Source: Isoetes taiwanensis
Taxonomy: Eukaryota > Streptophyta > Lycopodiopsida > Isoetales > Isoetaceae
Assembly: GCA_021234155.1 (NCBI GenBank)
Contig: JAJEKV010000020.1
Coordinates: 20,139,018 to 20,203,017 of the forward strand
Direction: 5' to 3'
Length of the DNA stretch: 64,000 nucleotides
The translations under genes and the position numbers were made by a program. The notes beneath the pieces are model-generated. The model was not told the DNA's origin. It searched no databases and worked only from the letters and a program-made list of their open reading frames with translations. Shown piece after piece: positions 35,385 through 47,447 of this stretch (its first letter is position 1; the number at the start of each line of letters is the position of its first letter).

Positions 35385-35455
35385 GTTCAATGGTGTAATA
35401 TGTAATACTGATAATATTTATATATATAATGGGCTATGCATGGTTAAAAAGTATA

Positions 35456-36017
35456 ACCAATAACGATCTGATCCAAATATTGAGAGCTTATCTCATGTCC
35501 AAATGATAGACTTTGTCTCCTCCACTACAAGTCCCATAAGACTTTGTTGTTGAAAAGTACATGAGCTATAACCATTGGAAATATGGAAAAAGAAATATGC
35601 AAATATATGCGCATATTAGAAATACTATATAGTAGTATATCACACAGAATATGCTTATGAAATTTTATGACACTCTTATTCTAAAGTAATATAAATATAT
35701 CTTATTCCAACATATTCGAGACATTCTATTCATTAATTACTGAAGATGCGGTAAGTGCAAAGGTCTATGAGCCAACAGTCACACAAGGGGTGCTTCTGGA
35801 CCTTGAGAGTTGTTGTTGGATAGGCATATTCATAAGTTGTTCTTTTCTGAGCCATATACAATATAACAATAAAAATTTACCTTAAAGTTTCAGATAAATA
35901 CTTATGACGTATTGTAAATAGAGGCCTCCTATGTATGCACCCCAACTAAAAGGGGTCTTGATGGAATTATATGGCTATAAAGTTATTTTTAGTTATGTGG
36001 AAATTTTTTACAGCCCC
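35456..36017. other. AT-rich spacer inside the direct-repeat pair
   Basis: No gene or recognisable element. Confidence 0.4.
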
Positions 36018-36770
36018 AATAACCTAGTAATGCAAGTAACAATGGGAACAAAGGATTGCATAGCCATGATAACCATTATATATAAGGCCAAGTGTTGATT
36101 GTAATACATTAGATATATGAATTCATCACAATTGTACATTTAAATATGTAGCAAGTAACTACTAATATTGAAGCTACTTTAACAATATTAAATATCACAA
36201 AAAATTGTTTGTCGCGCAAAATGTATAAATATATGGCCATCTTGCTAAGGTTTGCATACGAATATATTGTTGTATTTATGTGAGGGTAATAGTATTTGTA
36301 AAGCACGTGTTGTATTTCTAGTTAGTTTGCATTCCCATTCTATGGTTTTGGCATGCGCACATGGATGTAGTACATGCACAAGGGAGGTGCACATTTGTAG
36401 TGTTGTATGTTGAGGGATTTTTTATTGCCATCTGTTTTCATATATGTACCAAAAAAATATGCAAGTATAAGACTAGTTGCATGAAAAATATACTAAGGGG
36501 TATAGAATATGGATAAAAATATGTAAAAAAGTTGAATATAGGTAGAGAATACATATAAAAGTTTTCTAGTTTGTCTGTAGAAATATTTTATGGGGTACAA
36601 AGGGAATGGATAGGAGCATGAAAAGGGGTTTTCTGCTAGAATAGTGGTAAATAAGGGGTTTTCACCTGATCCCATTTTTGCATATGACATTTACAATATG
36701 AATATAGATGAATTCCCCGGGTACATGCACACAATGCATCCACACAATGTATGCATACCATGCATACATG
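36018..36770 (+). repeat. Direct repeat, right copy, with 360-bp interruption
   Basis: 36018-36360 matches 31963-32310 at roughly 85 percent by eye. About 36361-36725 is unmatched; then CACACAATGCATCCACACAA and CATACCATGCATACATGCAA resume the match to the end of the left copy. Confidence 0.75.
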
Positions 36771-36859
36771 CAAAGCAAGGAAGGCAACAACAGCTGCGAA
36801 GCTCATCTAGCGCCTAGCCATCTCTCTCTCTCTAACACCTAGCCATCTCTCTCTCTAAA

Positions 36860-37165
36860 ATGCCTAGTCATCTTCCCTTACCTCGGGATAGTCGCATATG
36901 CAAGTTCTGTGAAAGTGGTCACATAGAGGATGAGCTTCACACCTTGCTCTGCTACCCAGCATATGATGATATCAGACACAAGCATGGGATACATGAAAAG
37001 ACGTTGGAACTTTTTGAGCTCCCAACCCTGAAAACTTGTCATTTTATATTTGATGTACTCCATGTTAGAGAGAAGTACTTTAAGGTCGATCATGATCTTG
37101 TTAATGATATTACATCGGAGAGTGAGAGTAGTGCCTATACCGATGATATCGGTGGCATTTTCTAA
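36860..37165 (+). pseudogene. LINE-type C-terminal zinc-ribbon fragment
   Basis: The open frame reads SRICKFCESGHIEDELHTLL followed by CYPAYDDIRHKHGI. The C..C......EDE.H.L..C..Y...R pattern is the C-terminal zinc motif of many non-LTR retrotransposon polyproteins. It is followed by a short tail (GACGTAATAAACAC at about 37208) and then a (CT)50 run. The reverse-transcriptase part is absent, so this is a 5'-truncated LINE insertion. The frame itself is intact. Confidence 0.65.
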
Positions 37166-37228
37166 TATGTAATTTGTTCGACTTATAGACCTGATAGGTC
37201 TCAACGGACGTAATAAACACTTCACTTC

Positions 37229-37332
<104 letters not shown>

Positions 37333-37357
37333 CGTCGGCCACATGCACAAAATTTTT

Positions 37358-37415
37358 TTATCTCTCGTGCTATACGGCGAGAGATAATTTTTATACCGTA
37401 TAGCGCGAGAGATAA
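37358..37415. other. Strong imperfect hairpin
   Basis: TTATCTCTCGTGCTATACGG (37358-37377) pairs with CCGTATAGCGCGAGAGATAA (37396-37415) at 19 of 20 positions with an 18-bp loop that itself contains GAGATAA. It could be a MITE end or a transcript hairpin. Confidence 0.8.
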
Positions 37416-38689
37416 AGAGAGATTATAATCTCTCGTTGCTTAACTAGCCCGTTAGGGGCAAAAAAAAAAACTGATACATTGGCCGGCCGGATTTTGGTTT
37501 TGGAGCCCCTTGTTTTTTTTTTCATCACTTTGGATCCCCTGTTAGCGCAGGGGAGAGGCGGCTATGGCAGACGATCCTAAGCAGGGGAGATCCTCTGTTA
37601 GCGCAGGGGAGAGCGTGATGGAGCTTGCGGAGAGCTTGACGGAGCTTGGAGCTAAAAAGTCAAGCTAAAAATTGATGGAGCTTGGAGCTTTGGGGTTTGG
37701 TATTTGGAGCCCGGCTATGGCAGAATTGTAGAAGAAGAGTAGAAGCCCACTTATTTACAGAAGAATCCCATTTATTTGAGGCATTTCGGGCTTTCCTAAT
37801 TCTTCCTTTGCAGAATAGGCAATTTGTTTCATGCAGTTGGCTAAATAGAGGTTCCACAGCCCAAAAATCCGTTTCGTTGTGAATACTTGCTGAATGAACA
37901 TATAGATTTTAAGGTAAGATATTCAGCATGCCATCAGGCTTCAGGATTACTTCGCATCTATAAAGATTTACAAGGAAATGTCTACGAAATCGCCTCTCTA
38001 AAATAAAATCAAAAGCCATTTCGAAGATGAAGAAATTGGTTCTGTATTTTCATATTAAAGTTTTTTTCCCTGTTAATTCTTACAGTGGCAGCTTGGGGTT
38101 TCGGATTCCCAGCTTTCATGCTTGTCAGCATTTCTGAAGCATGTTTTCTGTAACCAACAATTTTTTCAGAACCACGATTGTTCCAGTTGTGGAAGCAAAG
38201 TTATAACAGAAAAGAAACAAGCACAAAAGAAACTCTGTAACAAGCTCAAAACTTTAGCTCTTAACTCCTAGTAGATTCAAGAAAAAAAATGATGCAGGAT
38301 ATGGAAATACGGAAGCAAGCTTCGGATATGGAGCGGCCAGCAAGCTTCGGATATGGAGATGATGATTCGCCTGTAGAAGCTTCGCCTGAGGATTCGGGCT
38401 GATTCGGGCTGTAGATGGATCGCCTGCTAGAAGCTTTGCCTGAGGATTGAAGAGAGTTCACGCAAAAACAGGGGTTTCACAATTGCGGCAGGGTTTTCGG
38501 GCACCCAAAAAATTTAACCGGCAACTATGCTAAACTGCGAAAAATATATGGGAATGCCCCTAACTATAGTTACGGGCAAATTGTCTCTCAAAGGGAGAGC
38601 CAAATTTTTGACTCTCCCTTCATCTCTCGCCATCTCCCATCTCTCCCCATCTCTCAAATTGTCTCTCGGCCCGCATGTGGCCAATGCAT
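37416..38689. other. Intergenic stretch with short local repeats
   Basis: No gene. CTGTTAGCGCAGGGGAGAG occurs twice (about 37540 and 37595), and CAAGCTTCGGATATGGAG and GAAGCTTCGCCTGAGGATT-like phrases repeat near 38315-38440. Confidence 0.45.
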
Positions 38690-38795
38690 CTCTCTCTCTC
38701 TCTCTCCCTCCCTCCCTCCCTCCCTCCCTCCCTCCCTCCCTCCCTCCCTCTCTCTCTCTCTCTCCCCTCCCTCCCTCCCTCCCTCCCTCTCTCTC
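38690..38795 (+). repeat. (CT)n / (CCCT)n microsatellite
   Basis: Pure CT runs flank CCCTCCCTCCCTCCCTCC blocks. Open frames here are composition artefacts. Confidence 0.95.
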
Positions 38796-38796
38796 C

Positions 38797-39012
38797 AATA
38801 CACTAGTTCCTTAGCAATGTGGTCTCGAGTTCGAGACCGCCCAGAATCGCACTCGGTACTGTTGGGGGTCAAATCCCAACAGACGCAATGTAAGGTGGTT
38901 GGGGGCAGGGCCCAACCAAGCAATGTAGTGTGGTGTGTGGTCACATGTCCAGTTGGATGCTGCCTAGTGGCGTGACGTTAAAACTACTATCTATCTATCT
39001 ATCTATCTCTAG
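38797..39012 (+). mobile_element. SINE-like unit ending in (ATCT)n
   Basis: CACTAGTTCCTTAGCAATGTGG followed by GAGTTCGAGACCGC gives a B-box-like GTTCGAGACC with a loose A-box region about 20 bp before. A GC-richer body of about 150 bp then ends in CTATCTATCTATCTATCT (38989-39010). Short length, Pol III-like head and simple-repeat tail suit a tRNA-derived SINE. No target duplication was confirmed. Confidence 0.4.
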
Positions 39013-39369
39013 CGTTTGCCTGCATTCTCTCATTGGGGGGTTTTACATCCATGCCACAAAGTATTGTGCGAAGGATGTTTTTGAGTCTCCGTTTTAGATT
39101 CTAAGCATGCAAAAATGCCCTTTGAGCAATACTTCTTGCTTGCCAACACTCTCACTAGGCTTTTGCCTCCACACCCCAAATTGTTGTACAAAAGATGTTT
39201 TTGAGTCTCCGTATAAGCGCAGTTTTATTATATCTAAAAAAAAATTGAAATTGTGGACCAATTTTTGAATTCGTCCATCGATGCGGCTTTTGTCAAACTA
39301 GTTGCCTTTTCCAACGAGTACTGAATATGTTTCAGCGACAAGCACAACAATCTTGGTAGTGTTGGGATG

Positions 39370-40360
39370 CGTTAGATGCTCACAGATGATCTAGCAGAAA
39401 TTTTGCAGCTCCCCACCCTAGAGCAACAGACGTTCCAGCTGATTGACATCCTTGGAACTACTACAGAAAGATGCTTTGGGACCACAACATTCCCACGTAA
39501 CTGGGAGTTTGACGATGAGCATAAAGAACTTAAATGTTGGCTCCACCAAGCCATAGATCTCGGTTTATGCCCACAAGCAGCCAGACAGTACCGGATTTTA
39601 CCCTCATGGTGCTCGAGAAACAATACCCCCGCTGGAGGGCCCAATGCTAGAAATCACAGAAGCGGATGTTTTCTAGGGCTTATAGCGACTTGCCAACGGA
39701 AAAACGACACTTGGACGATATGTACGTAGAGTTACTCAAGTGGGCAGGGTCATCCATGCTACCGATCCTAACTGCTTTACTCACCAGGGCATTACAGAAG
39801 GCCTCTTCCTGTAGTGGGCAGGGCTACAAGACAGGTAACCCACATTGCCCAGCCAACAATCATGGTCAGTTTGATATTTTCGAAACTGCTAGTCAGCATT
39901 CTCGAGCAGCAATTGACGAGATGGAGAGTAGCAGCAGAGATGTGAGCTCTCACGCAGGTATGGTTCAGGCCTCAACTCTCAAATATTGACCATATCTTCA
40001 CCCTGTCGAATCAGGTTGAAGACAGTAGGAACTGTCAGCAAGACATATACAATTGCTTTGTCGCCTTCATCAAGACTTTTGACATTGTCCCTCAAAGCTT
40101 TGGGCAAGACTGCAATAGCTGGGGGTCCCTGTGGAGCTACAGAATGCGGTATACAGGCTATATGAGACATACTCAGACTGTCTAGAATCAATAGACCCAC
40201 GATTTTACATCAGTATTGGGGTCCGCCAGCCCTCTCTCCAACATTGTCTAGACTATACATTGATCAGTTGAAAAATTGGCTAGCTGAAAATGGGGGCGAT
40301 GGAGCTCAAATTTTGCACCGAAGGTTTGTTTTTTCATGTCATATCTTAGTGTTGGTGATG
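39370..40360 (+). pseudogene. LINE reverse-transcriptase relic
   Basis: Frames switch but keep the order of a non-LTR RT: RAYSDLPTEKRHLDDMYVEL followed by LKWAGSSMLPILTALL (linker before RT), YKTGNPHCPANN, DHIFTLSNQVEDSRN, then NCFVAFIKTFDIVPQ (RT motif with a CFVDF.KAFD.V pattern), LGVPVELQNAVYRLYETYSD, and LSPTLSRLYIDQLKNWLAEN. The catalytic YADD region was not found. Many frameshifts show long decay. Confidence 0.75.
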
Positions 40361-40458
40361 TGCTGATATAGGATGGCAAGTGGCTTCTTCTTCGTTCATG
40401 ACTTTTTTTGGAAACGATTACTCTACTTTATGTTTGTCCAAACCCCTTTATCGAGGGC

Positions 40459-40519
40459 TTATCACTAGGGTTTTTCTTCGAAACCCCGAAAGGGCGGGGT
40501 TTTCTAATTCTAGTGATAA
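40459..40519. other. Nested hairpin
   Basis: TTATCACTAG (40459-40468) is the exact reverse complement of CTAGTGATAA (40510-40519). Inside, GAAACCCCG (40480-40488) pairs with CGGGGTTTTC (40495-40504). Two nested stems within 61 bp resemble a small fold-back element. Confidence 0.7.
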
Positions 40520-43259
40520 ACTTTCGGCAGACACACAAACCAACATGTATTACCATTGTATATTTTGGGGTCCAAGTTGTATAATAGGATATTCCTTATG
40601 TTTTTCATTTTTGTCGGTGGTTTGCAGGTGTGTGACTACTCACAGTCCACCATTATAAAAACTCTGCTGCAATAAATGAGAAACCTATCTATGGAGCTTT
40701 TGTCGTATTCATGCGAGCCAAATTTTAGACTATATTACTTTTAGCTAAGGATAGATGAAAAGCAATGTTTGTGTCTTATCTTATCTAAGTCTTAATTTTT
40801 TAGTCTACTTGATAGATACACTACCATTAATCGACGTGCAACCATAGAAATGAATTGAATAATTTTTATTATTGTTGAAGGTGTTCCTGGCAAAACCTTC
40901 AACCTCAGTGGTTAAAAACCTCCAGGTTGCTTAAGGCAACCACTCTGAGTGAAAAAGATCCAAGAAAAATGCTCCAATAATTATCTAACTCAGCATTCCC
41001 TGAAGAGTAAAAAGTCTGTCTCACAAAAAAGCATGCCAAAAGCACACCAAAAAAGATTTGATCATGATTCTTGCATTCATGGCTGCTCAAGGCCTGTATC
41101 TACCTCAGGATAGAAGTCAGAGGAGATCTGATGAGGCTAGATGGATCAAAAAGACACTCCTGACCAAGTCAATTTTGGTCAATATCCCTGGCAGAGAGCT
41201 AGATTTATGAACTCGATGCTGGGTGTCCTTTTTTGTGATCTGATGCTTTTGCCTATTCCTAAAATGTTTGCACTCAATGGTCCTTGATGGTCTTTGCAAA
41301 TGTAGATCTAGTTTTTGGGTTTTTGATTTTTTTATAGATTGACTGTCATAAAGTATGAGCACAGGCAAAAATATACTTGTGACTAGAGAAAATGAGTGCA
41401 AATCTTGCTCTTTATGCAGTAACCAAGCATGATATGAAGCCCTTAAGACTTTGAGGAACTTTGTTCACTGCTATAGAGTTGTGTGTGGATCTCTGCTCCA
41501 TTAACTCTAGATATGAGCTTAGCTTCTTGTAGTGATAGCGGCAATCAATAAGGCTAGAAAACACTTGTGTTGCAGATGCCTAAATGCTAAGCTAGTAATG
41601 CTATATCCTTAGAAATGAAATGCATAAGGGGAACAATGCAAGCTTAGTAATTGTGCCAACTTATTGATATGGAACACTCAGAATTCGATAATAAGGCTCG
41701 GATTTTCATTTGAAACAGGTACACATAGGCAAATAACAAGAATCCCAAGCTCTGAGTCTTGGGTACAGGATGTAATAGGTATACAATCAAGGAATTCAGA
41801 TGAATTTGTCAATAATTCAAGCTGAAGATCAAGTATGAAAGGCAGAATCAAGCTCCAATCAAGTAAGCCGGTCCTTCTTCAAGGTAAACAATCGCTTCTT
41901 CACCTCAAAGCCCTCGAATTTTTTCTGTGCACAAAAGCCCCTTTTGAAATTCCCCTGTTCTGATCTTGGCATTTTCAAGTTTTAGGGTTCTTGGCAATTC
42001 TCGAAGAAATATCCCACAGGCCGGATTAGGTTTGAAAGACCAAGATATATAAGGAATAACAAATTCCTTATTATTAATATTAATCGTGTAATATCCACGT
42101 GGGATTCGGTACCTCCACCGCCCCACACGCCCGGATGTTCCACGTGGCATGGGGAGATTGGTTGGGGAGAAAAATAGGCCTGGGGGAGGTAGATAGGAAA
42201 TTTTTTCTTGTCCAATAGGCTATGCACGATTCCCAAGGAAACAAATTTAATGGCCAAAACAAATGATTTTTTCAATTTTCTTTTTTCCAAGGGGAATCTT
42301 TTTATATGCTCTAGAAGATGCTGGAATCTTTTTTGCAAATGGGCACTTTAAAATTTTGGCTTAAAAATGGCACGTAAGAAGGTGATGTGGCATGTGAGAA
42401 TGATGACATGGCAAAGTAGGGGTGACATGGCAAACAAGGATGGACGTGTCAATCAACTTGGCTTAGAATATTTTTTCTAGTCAAAACTTTGAGTGAGGTG
42501 GACATGATGTGTATGACATGTGGATGATGATGTGGAGGTGTTGATGATGATGTGGCATGGTAATGTGTCAACTTCATAGGATCAAACATGTAACTTGAAG
42601 GTTTTTTGCAAAAAATTAAAGTTTCAATGTGGTGACAAGTGTATGATATGACATGGCAAGAAGGGTGACATGCATGATGACTTGGCATCTCAAAGGTGTT
42701 CTCATGGGTCAACTTAGGCATAAATGCATAACATTAGCATTTTCTAGGCAAATTTGATTTTTGAATGTTTCCCTTAGGAATTTTAGCATTCTCTCTCCTC
42801 TTTGACTTATAGGGAGAGGATGTTGACCTTTGACCACATGTATGACCAAGTCAAGTGGAGTTTAGTGCTTAGAATGATATGGAAATGGTATGGTAAGTGT
42901 ATGGCATGTGAATGACTTGTGAAGGTGTAGTTTTAACTAGAAAAAATCTTCAAGGCCAAATTTGACTTGGAAATGAGGTGCAGGCATGGAACTCAAGATC
43001 TTATGGGCATTTCATCATGGTTGAAGGTAGGGGGGATGTAGGATGGGAATCAAAGGGTGCAATCATGCCAAGAACTCAAATGATCACATACCAAAAAATC
43101 TTCAAGGGGTCTTCAGTCCTTTGCTTGATTCTCCTTTTGCCTTGTTTGTGTGACCTGATTCAAATGTCCTCACCTTGCTCTTCAAGTCTTCAAGGTGTGC
43201 AAGTATGAATTCTTCTTGTGCCTCAAAATTTAGATCAAAGCGTGAGAATTAGTGTCAAA
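40520..43259. other. Intergenic stretch, partly repetitive
   Basis: No gene supported. Between about 42360 and 42960 the sequence is a patchwork of diverged GATGATGTGGCATG / GACATGGCAA phrases, an old simple repeat. GGTTGCTTAAGGCAACC near 40924 is a short perfect palindrome. Confidence 0.5.
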
Positions 43260-44310
43260 AATATGTCTTGCTCTTACATGCTGCCATAGCATGGCAGCAA
43301 TTATCCACGAGACCAATCGGTCTATGGGACCTAAAAACGGAGTGCAGCAGACATATTACTGTCCAGATTAACAAAACCCATACCCCGAAGGATTTTCGAG
43401 GGAAAAAACGTGGCAGTAATAAGAATGCTAACAAATTGTACAAATATACGTTATGAAATATTGTGGCACATGTTAAGACCTTGTTCGAGGACATAGCTGA
43501 GCTCGCATGTCCATGACCCCTTGAAGATATGTTCCCAGCAATCGCACTAAAGTCGTGCGCAATATCACATGCAGCGGCTGGTTGAGCCTGATCGACTCAG
43601 CGTAGCGTGCCTGGATATGATCATATGCCGAATAGCTCTGAAGAATGTGACATTCATCCTCGATGACTTCCATTTGATAGCACTGACAAAGCCTGTCCTG
43701 CCGTGACTCTCAAATCCATCTGTCTGTCTCAATCCAGAGATAGTGCACACCTGTACGAATTGAGGCGATGAGTTTGCACTTTCTCATGGGCAAATGGTAC
43801 GCACGTAGCATTGCGGGTCCCGTTCCAATGTGGGATTTATGTGATGTTGGTAATGTGTTGTCTTGACTTGTTGAATGACACTGACATCCCAAAGCTTTCT
43901 AAGGAAGTAAGCATCAAGATACTGCTTTAAGCTATGATGATCCTCTTATGTTTGGACCTGTATGCACATGTGCTCCTGAACATTCCATCTAGCCAGCCAT
44001 CGAGCTCTCTTTTCCTTTCAGTAGGTCCTGAGGCATTGTGGCCCCATTGTCACAGTATAAGCCAGGTTGGAGAGGCATTGTCCATACTGCTACCTTTTGA
44101 AAGTAGACGATGTGGAGATCAACAGCTGCTCTCTGAAGAGGCAAGAAATCTATCTCTTACAGCAGAATCTGATATGGGACCGTAGATTTCACTTCCAATG
44201 CCCATGGTAAGAAGGCATTTTGCACCTGCCCCAAAGTCATTCCAGGTAGCAAGGGACACCATCGGACTCCAGACTTCGATCCCATATAGAAGAACGGGCT
44301 CCATCATGAC
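43260..44310 (-). pseudogene. LINE C-terminal relic
   Basis: On the minus strand, MMEPVLLYGIEVWSPMVS (44307 onward) matches the post-RT segment VTPVLLYG.EVW of non-LTR elements. Further on, ASIRTGVHYLWIETDRW precedes MEVIEDECHILQSYSAYDHI, the same EDE.H.L....Y zinc-ribbon type as at 36860. Frames shift repeatedly and several stops occur. The first Cys pair of the zinc ribbon is degraded. Confidence 0.7.
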
Positions 44311-44529
44311 CGTAAATAAGTGTGACTGATGGGCCTAGTCATACAACTCCACTTTGTGACTATTGTTCTGCCATACAATGCCTTTTAGAGTAGTGTCACA
44401 TAGCTCGATGGAAGTGTTCTAGTACATGGTACATGATAGAGCAATGTGTTTCAAGTTTTATATATAACATGCGACTATAGAGCATGCTAGTATATAAAGT
44501 GAATTGAAGCAAGGCCTATAAATATGATA

Positions 44530-45235
44530 TGATGGAATTTTAACATCCATGGGAAACCGTAGCTTATGGAACACCCAGATGTGTCCTACTACCACTGTAC
44601 ATGGCTGAAGTGGGTTCTCCCCCTACCAAATTTACAACAATACATGGTCAATTTCACAAAGAGGCCTTGAACCCAAAGTCCTCTACAAATGGTCGAGAAA
44701 ACTTTACAATGATACACGGTAACTTTCACAACAAGGCTTTGAACCCAAAGTCCTTTACAACAACACATGGCCATTTTGATGGAATTTTAACATCCATGGG
44801 AAACCGTAGCTTATGGAACATCCAGATGTGTCCTACCCCTATCATTGTACATGGCTGAAGTGGGTTCTCCCCCCACCAAATTTACAACAATACATGGTCA
44901 ATTTCACAAAGAGGCCTTGAACCCAAGTCCTTTACAAATGGTCGAGAAAACTTTACAATGATACACAGTAACTTTCACAACAATGCTTTGAACCCAAAGT
45001 CCTTTACAACAACACATGGCCACTTTCACAACTTTACAAATGGTCGAGAAAACTTTACAATGATACACGGTAACTTTCACAACAAGGCTTTGAACCCAAA
45101 GTCCTTTACAACAACACATGGCCACTTTCACAACAAGGCTTTGAACCCAAAGTCCTTTACAATAACACATGGCCATTTCTCAAAGTCCTTTACAATAACA
45201 CATGGCCATTTCTCAACGAGGCCTTGAACCCGTTA
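44530..45235 (+). repeat. Tandem array: 240-bp unit with about 60-bp subrepeats
   Basis: TTGATGGAATTTTAACATCC starts two units (about 44531 and 44778) containing CATGGCTGAAGTGGGTTCTC and GGTCGAGAAAACTTTACAAT. The subrepeat around TTTGAACCCAAAGTCCTTTA, with ACACATGGCCA, occurs about seven times to 45215. Identity between copies is very high, so the array is young. It lies downstream of the NPL4 gene. Confidence 0.92.
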
Positions 45236-45755
45236 CTTTGGGTATGGCAATTTAAGGTTTTACCAAGTTTAAGAGCTGATGTGGTGTTTGCTTCCCATGG
45301 TATTTGCCTTGGTATTTGCCTCACATTGTTTTTCATATTGGTGTGGCGTTTCCTTTTTTTCTTTGGACCCCAACATATCTCCAAGAATATGCCCAAGAAT
45401 ATGCCTGGCCCCCAAACATTGCGGACAAATACTTTGACATTCCGATGCATCTGAAAAAAAAAAAAATTACATATCCGTGCATCTAAAGGTCCGAAAATAG
45501 AATGACAATCCATCCTTTAAGAGTAGCATTTCACTGCAAGTTTACAGCTCCTTTGCAAATAGTCGAGGCAACAATGTAGTAACATAATTCCAAATTCACC
45601 AAGATTGGTATATCTTAATAAATATAAAACAATCTAGTGATGTTTTTTATAGCATCCAAAACAAATGTGCAGGTAAACCTTTGTACATTAAGCTCTGCCA
45701 CAATTATGCATCGGATTCTTAAAAGGCAGAACAAGGATTAAAGAGGATACAATGG
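45236..45755. other. Spacer between tandem array and NPL4 stop
   Basis: Probably holds the NPL4 3' UTR on the minus strand. No other gene is supported. A 13-bp A run is near 45455. Confidence 0.45.
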
Positions 45756-47447
45756 CTAATAGCTTCTGGCAAAAGAGTCAATTAGTAATTGATAGCCATC
45801 AGGAATGGCACTCTGAGTTCTGACAGCCTCCGCCAACTGTGGGAGGTCTGTATTCACGTCAAGGTAGTTTGACAGAAAAAGAAGCAAGTGAAAATCAGAA
45901 ATCCTCTTCACATATGTCAGGTTCTTTGTCCGATCAAGATGGTTTCTCAGTGATGATGCAGTTACTTGCACAGCTCGATTCTCAATCGGAAAGGTACAAG
46001 CAAGCAGACCCTGCAAAACAAGCACGGATAATGTTATTGGCAATTTCACTATGCGAATGGCACTAGCAATGCAATTATTCATTAATAATTTCAGTATCTC
46101 CATGGGTGCCTGCCTATGTTTTCAACTGGATCTTTACAATTTGAAATCTGTGTTCTAGACTTATGCTGTAATGCAATTGCCTCACATCCAATACCAAGTG
46201 ACTTTAAAAGGACTCAAAAACTATTCATAGTGGTGGAATTGAGCAAGTATCTGGAACTGTGAATACCATGAAGGTAGAAAAGTGCAGAGTAGTTTGATAT
46301 GCAATGTGAAAAAAGTTCATATAAACAGTTATTCTAGAAGGTTGCCCAGATCTCGAGCAACTCGCCTGTTCTGGTATCTCAACTGCGACACAAGGATATG
46401 TGACAATGAAAAAAAAACAGGGGGCAGCAGCTCTGGCATGCAGTACATATACACATATCAAGAGCATACCTGATGATCCATTATTTTCACAAGCACAAGG
46501 AAGAAATCATTGTCCACCTCTCTTGTATCTTTCCCTAGTATGACCACATCTTTCTTCATCCGAGACAATTTTGGATCAAGGTCCTTGGCATCATCTAAGA
46601 ACCAACTTTCTTTCCATAACTTCACACACTGATCACTCAGCTGGAAAGCCTCAAAATGAACGTCTGCCGCGCCTTCCTCATTAACCTCCAATTTCACAAT
46701 GGCTGTTGCCCATCCCTCAAACTCACTTTCAGCATGCAGTTGTGCAGCCTGTCGGATCTCTAAATTAGAAAGTGTGTAATCCCTTTTGTTTTGGCCGATG
46801 GTCTGCGTGAAAATAAAACCTACTCTTTTCATCCCTAACCCGGCAGCAATTACATCCACTCGCTTTTCTTCATCAGGATCCCTCAAAAATATAAGTTCTT
46901 CTTCTGTGCCTTGCTGAGGAAACTCATAAATAAAATTTACAAAAACATCCCCTGTATCATTCACGGATCCATACATAAAACCCCCTCTCTTCACTGCAAA
47001 GGCCAGATTTTCATGGACATAGTGTTGAAAAGCATTGGCAGCCTCTCTATCAAAAGATAAGGAACTACAGTGAGGTTTTTCCTGTCTTTCAATTCGAGTT
47101 TGCCTTGCAATCAGGTCATCCATAGTCATCTTCCTCCCAAAAACTCCTGCTGGATTTACTGGGGGACCTGCTATTACACGCTCTCCACTATAATATAGGA
47201 AGACTATAGAACCATGTCCTAGACCTAGAGAAGACAGGAGCGCTGATGGGTCCTTAAGATCTGCCATATCAGAAGCTACATCAAAGGATTTAGCTAGCAA
47301 AAGTCCTTTACTTCTAGACAATACCTGGTTTGTTCTGGGGACGTTAAGCTGCGTTTCTATGGAAGATTGCAGGTGCCCCACAGTCGGAAACCTTTCTTCT
47401 ACATTCACCCGCTCCGACCCATCCCGACTTCTGATCCTGATCAACAT
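45756..47447 (-). CDS. NPL4: NPL4-like ubiquitin-recognition cofactor of CDC48
   Basis: Two exons, 46470-47447 (326 codons) and 45756-46010 (84 residues plus stop), join in phase 0 through CAG|GTATGC and TTTTGCAG. The product, about 410 aa, matches the usual plant NPL4 length. Residues 1-80 (MLIRIRSRDGSERVNVEE...) form the ubiquitin-like domain. PPVNPAGVFGRKMTMDDLIA and RQEKPHC then open the central MPN-like domain, and RISDFHLLLFLSNYLD lies near the end. There is no C-terminal NZF finger, as usual in plants. With UFD1 it brings ubiquitinated substrates to CDC48/p97 for ERAD. The start chosen is the conserved MLIRIRS; an in-frame upstream ATG exists but adds 43 unconserved residues. No damage seen. 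Confidence 0.93.

Noticed and set aside
38514-38944. Gly/Arg/Glu-rich and Ser/Pro-rich open frames
   Set aside because: Products of the CT/CCCT microsatellite.
40905-43250. Several 60-120-codon open frames
   Set aside because: No motif, overlapping in several frames, partly in simple repeat; treated as chance.
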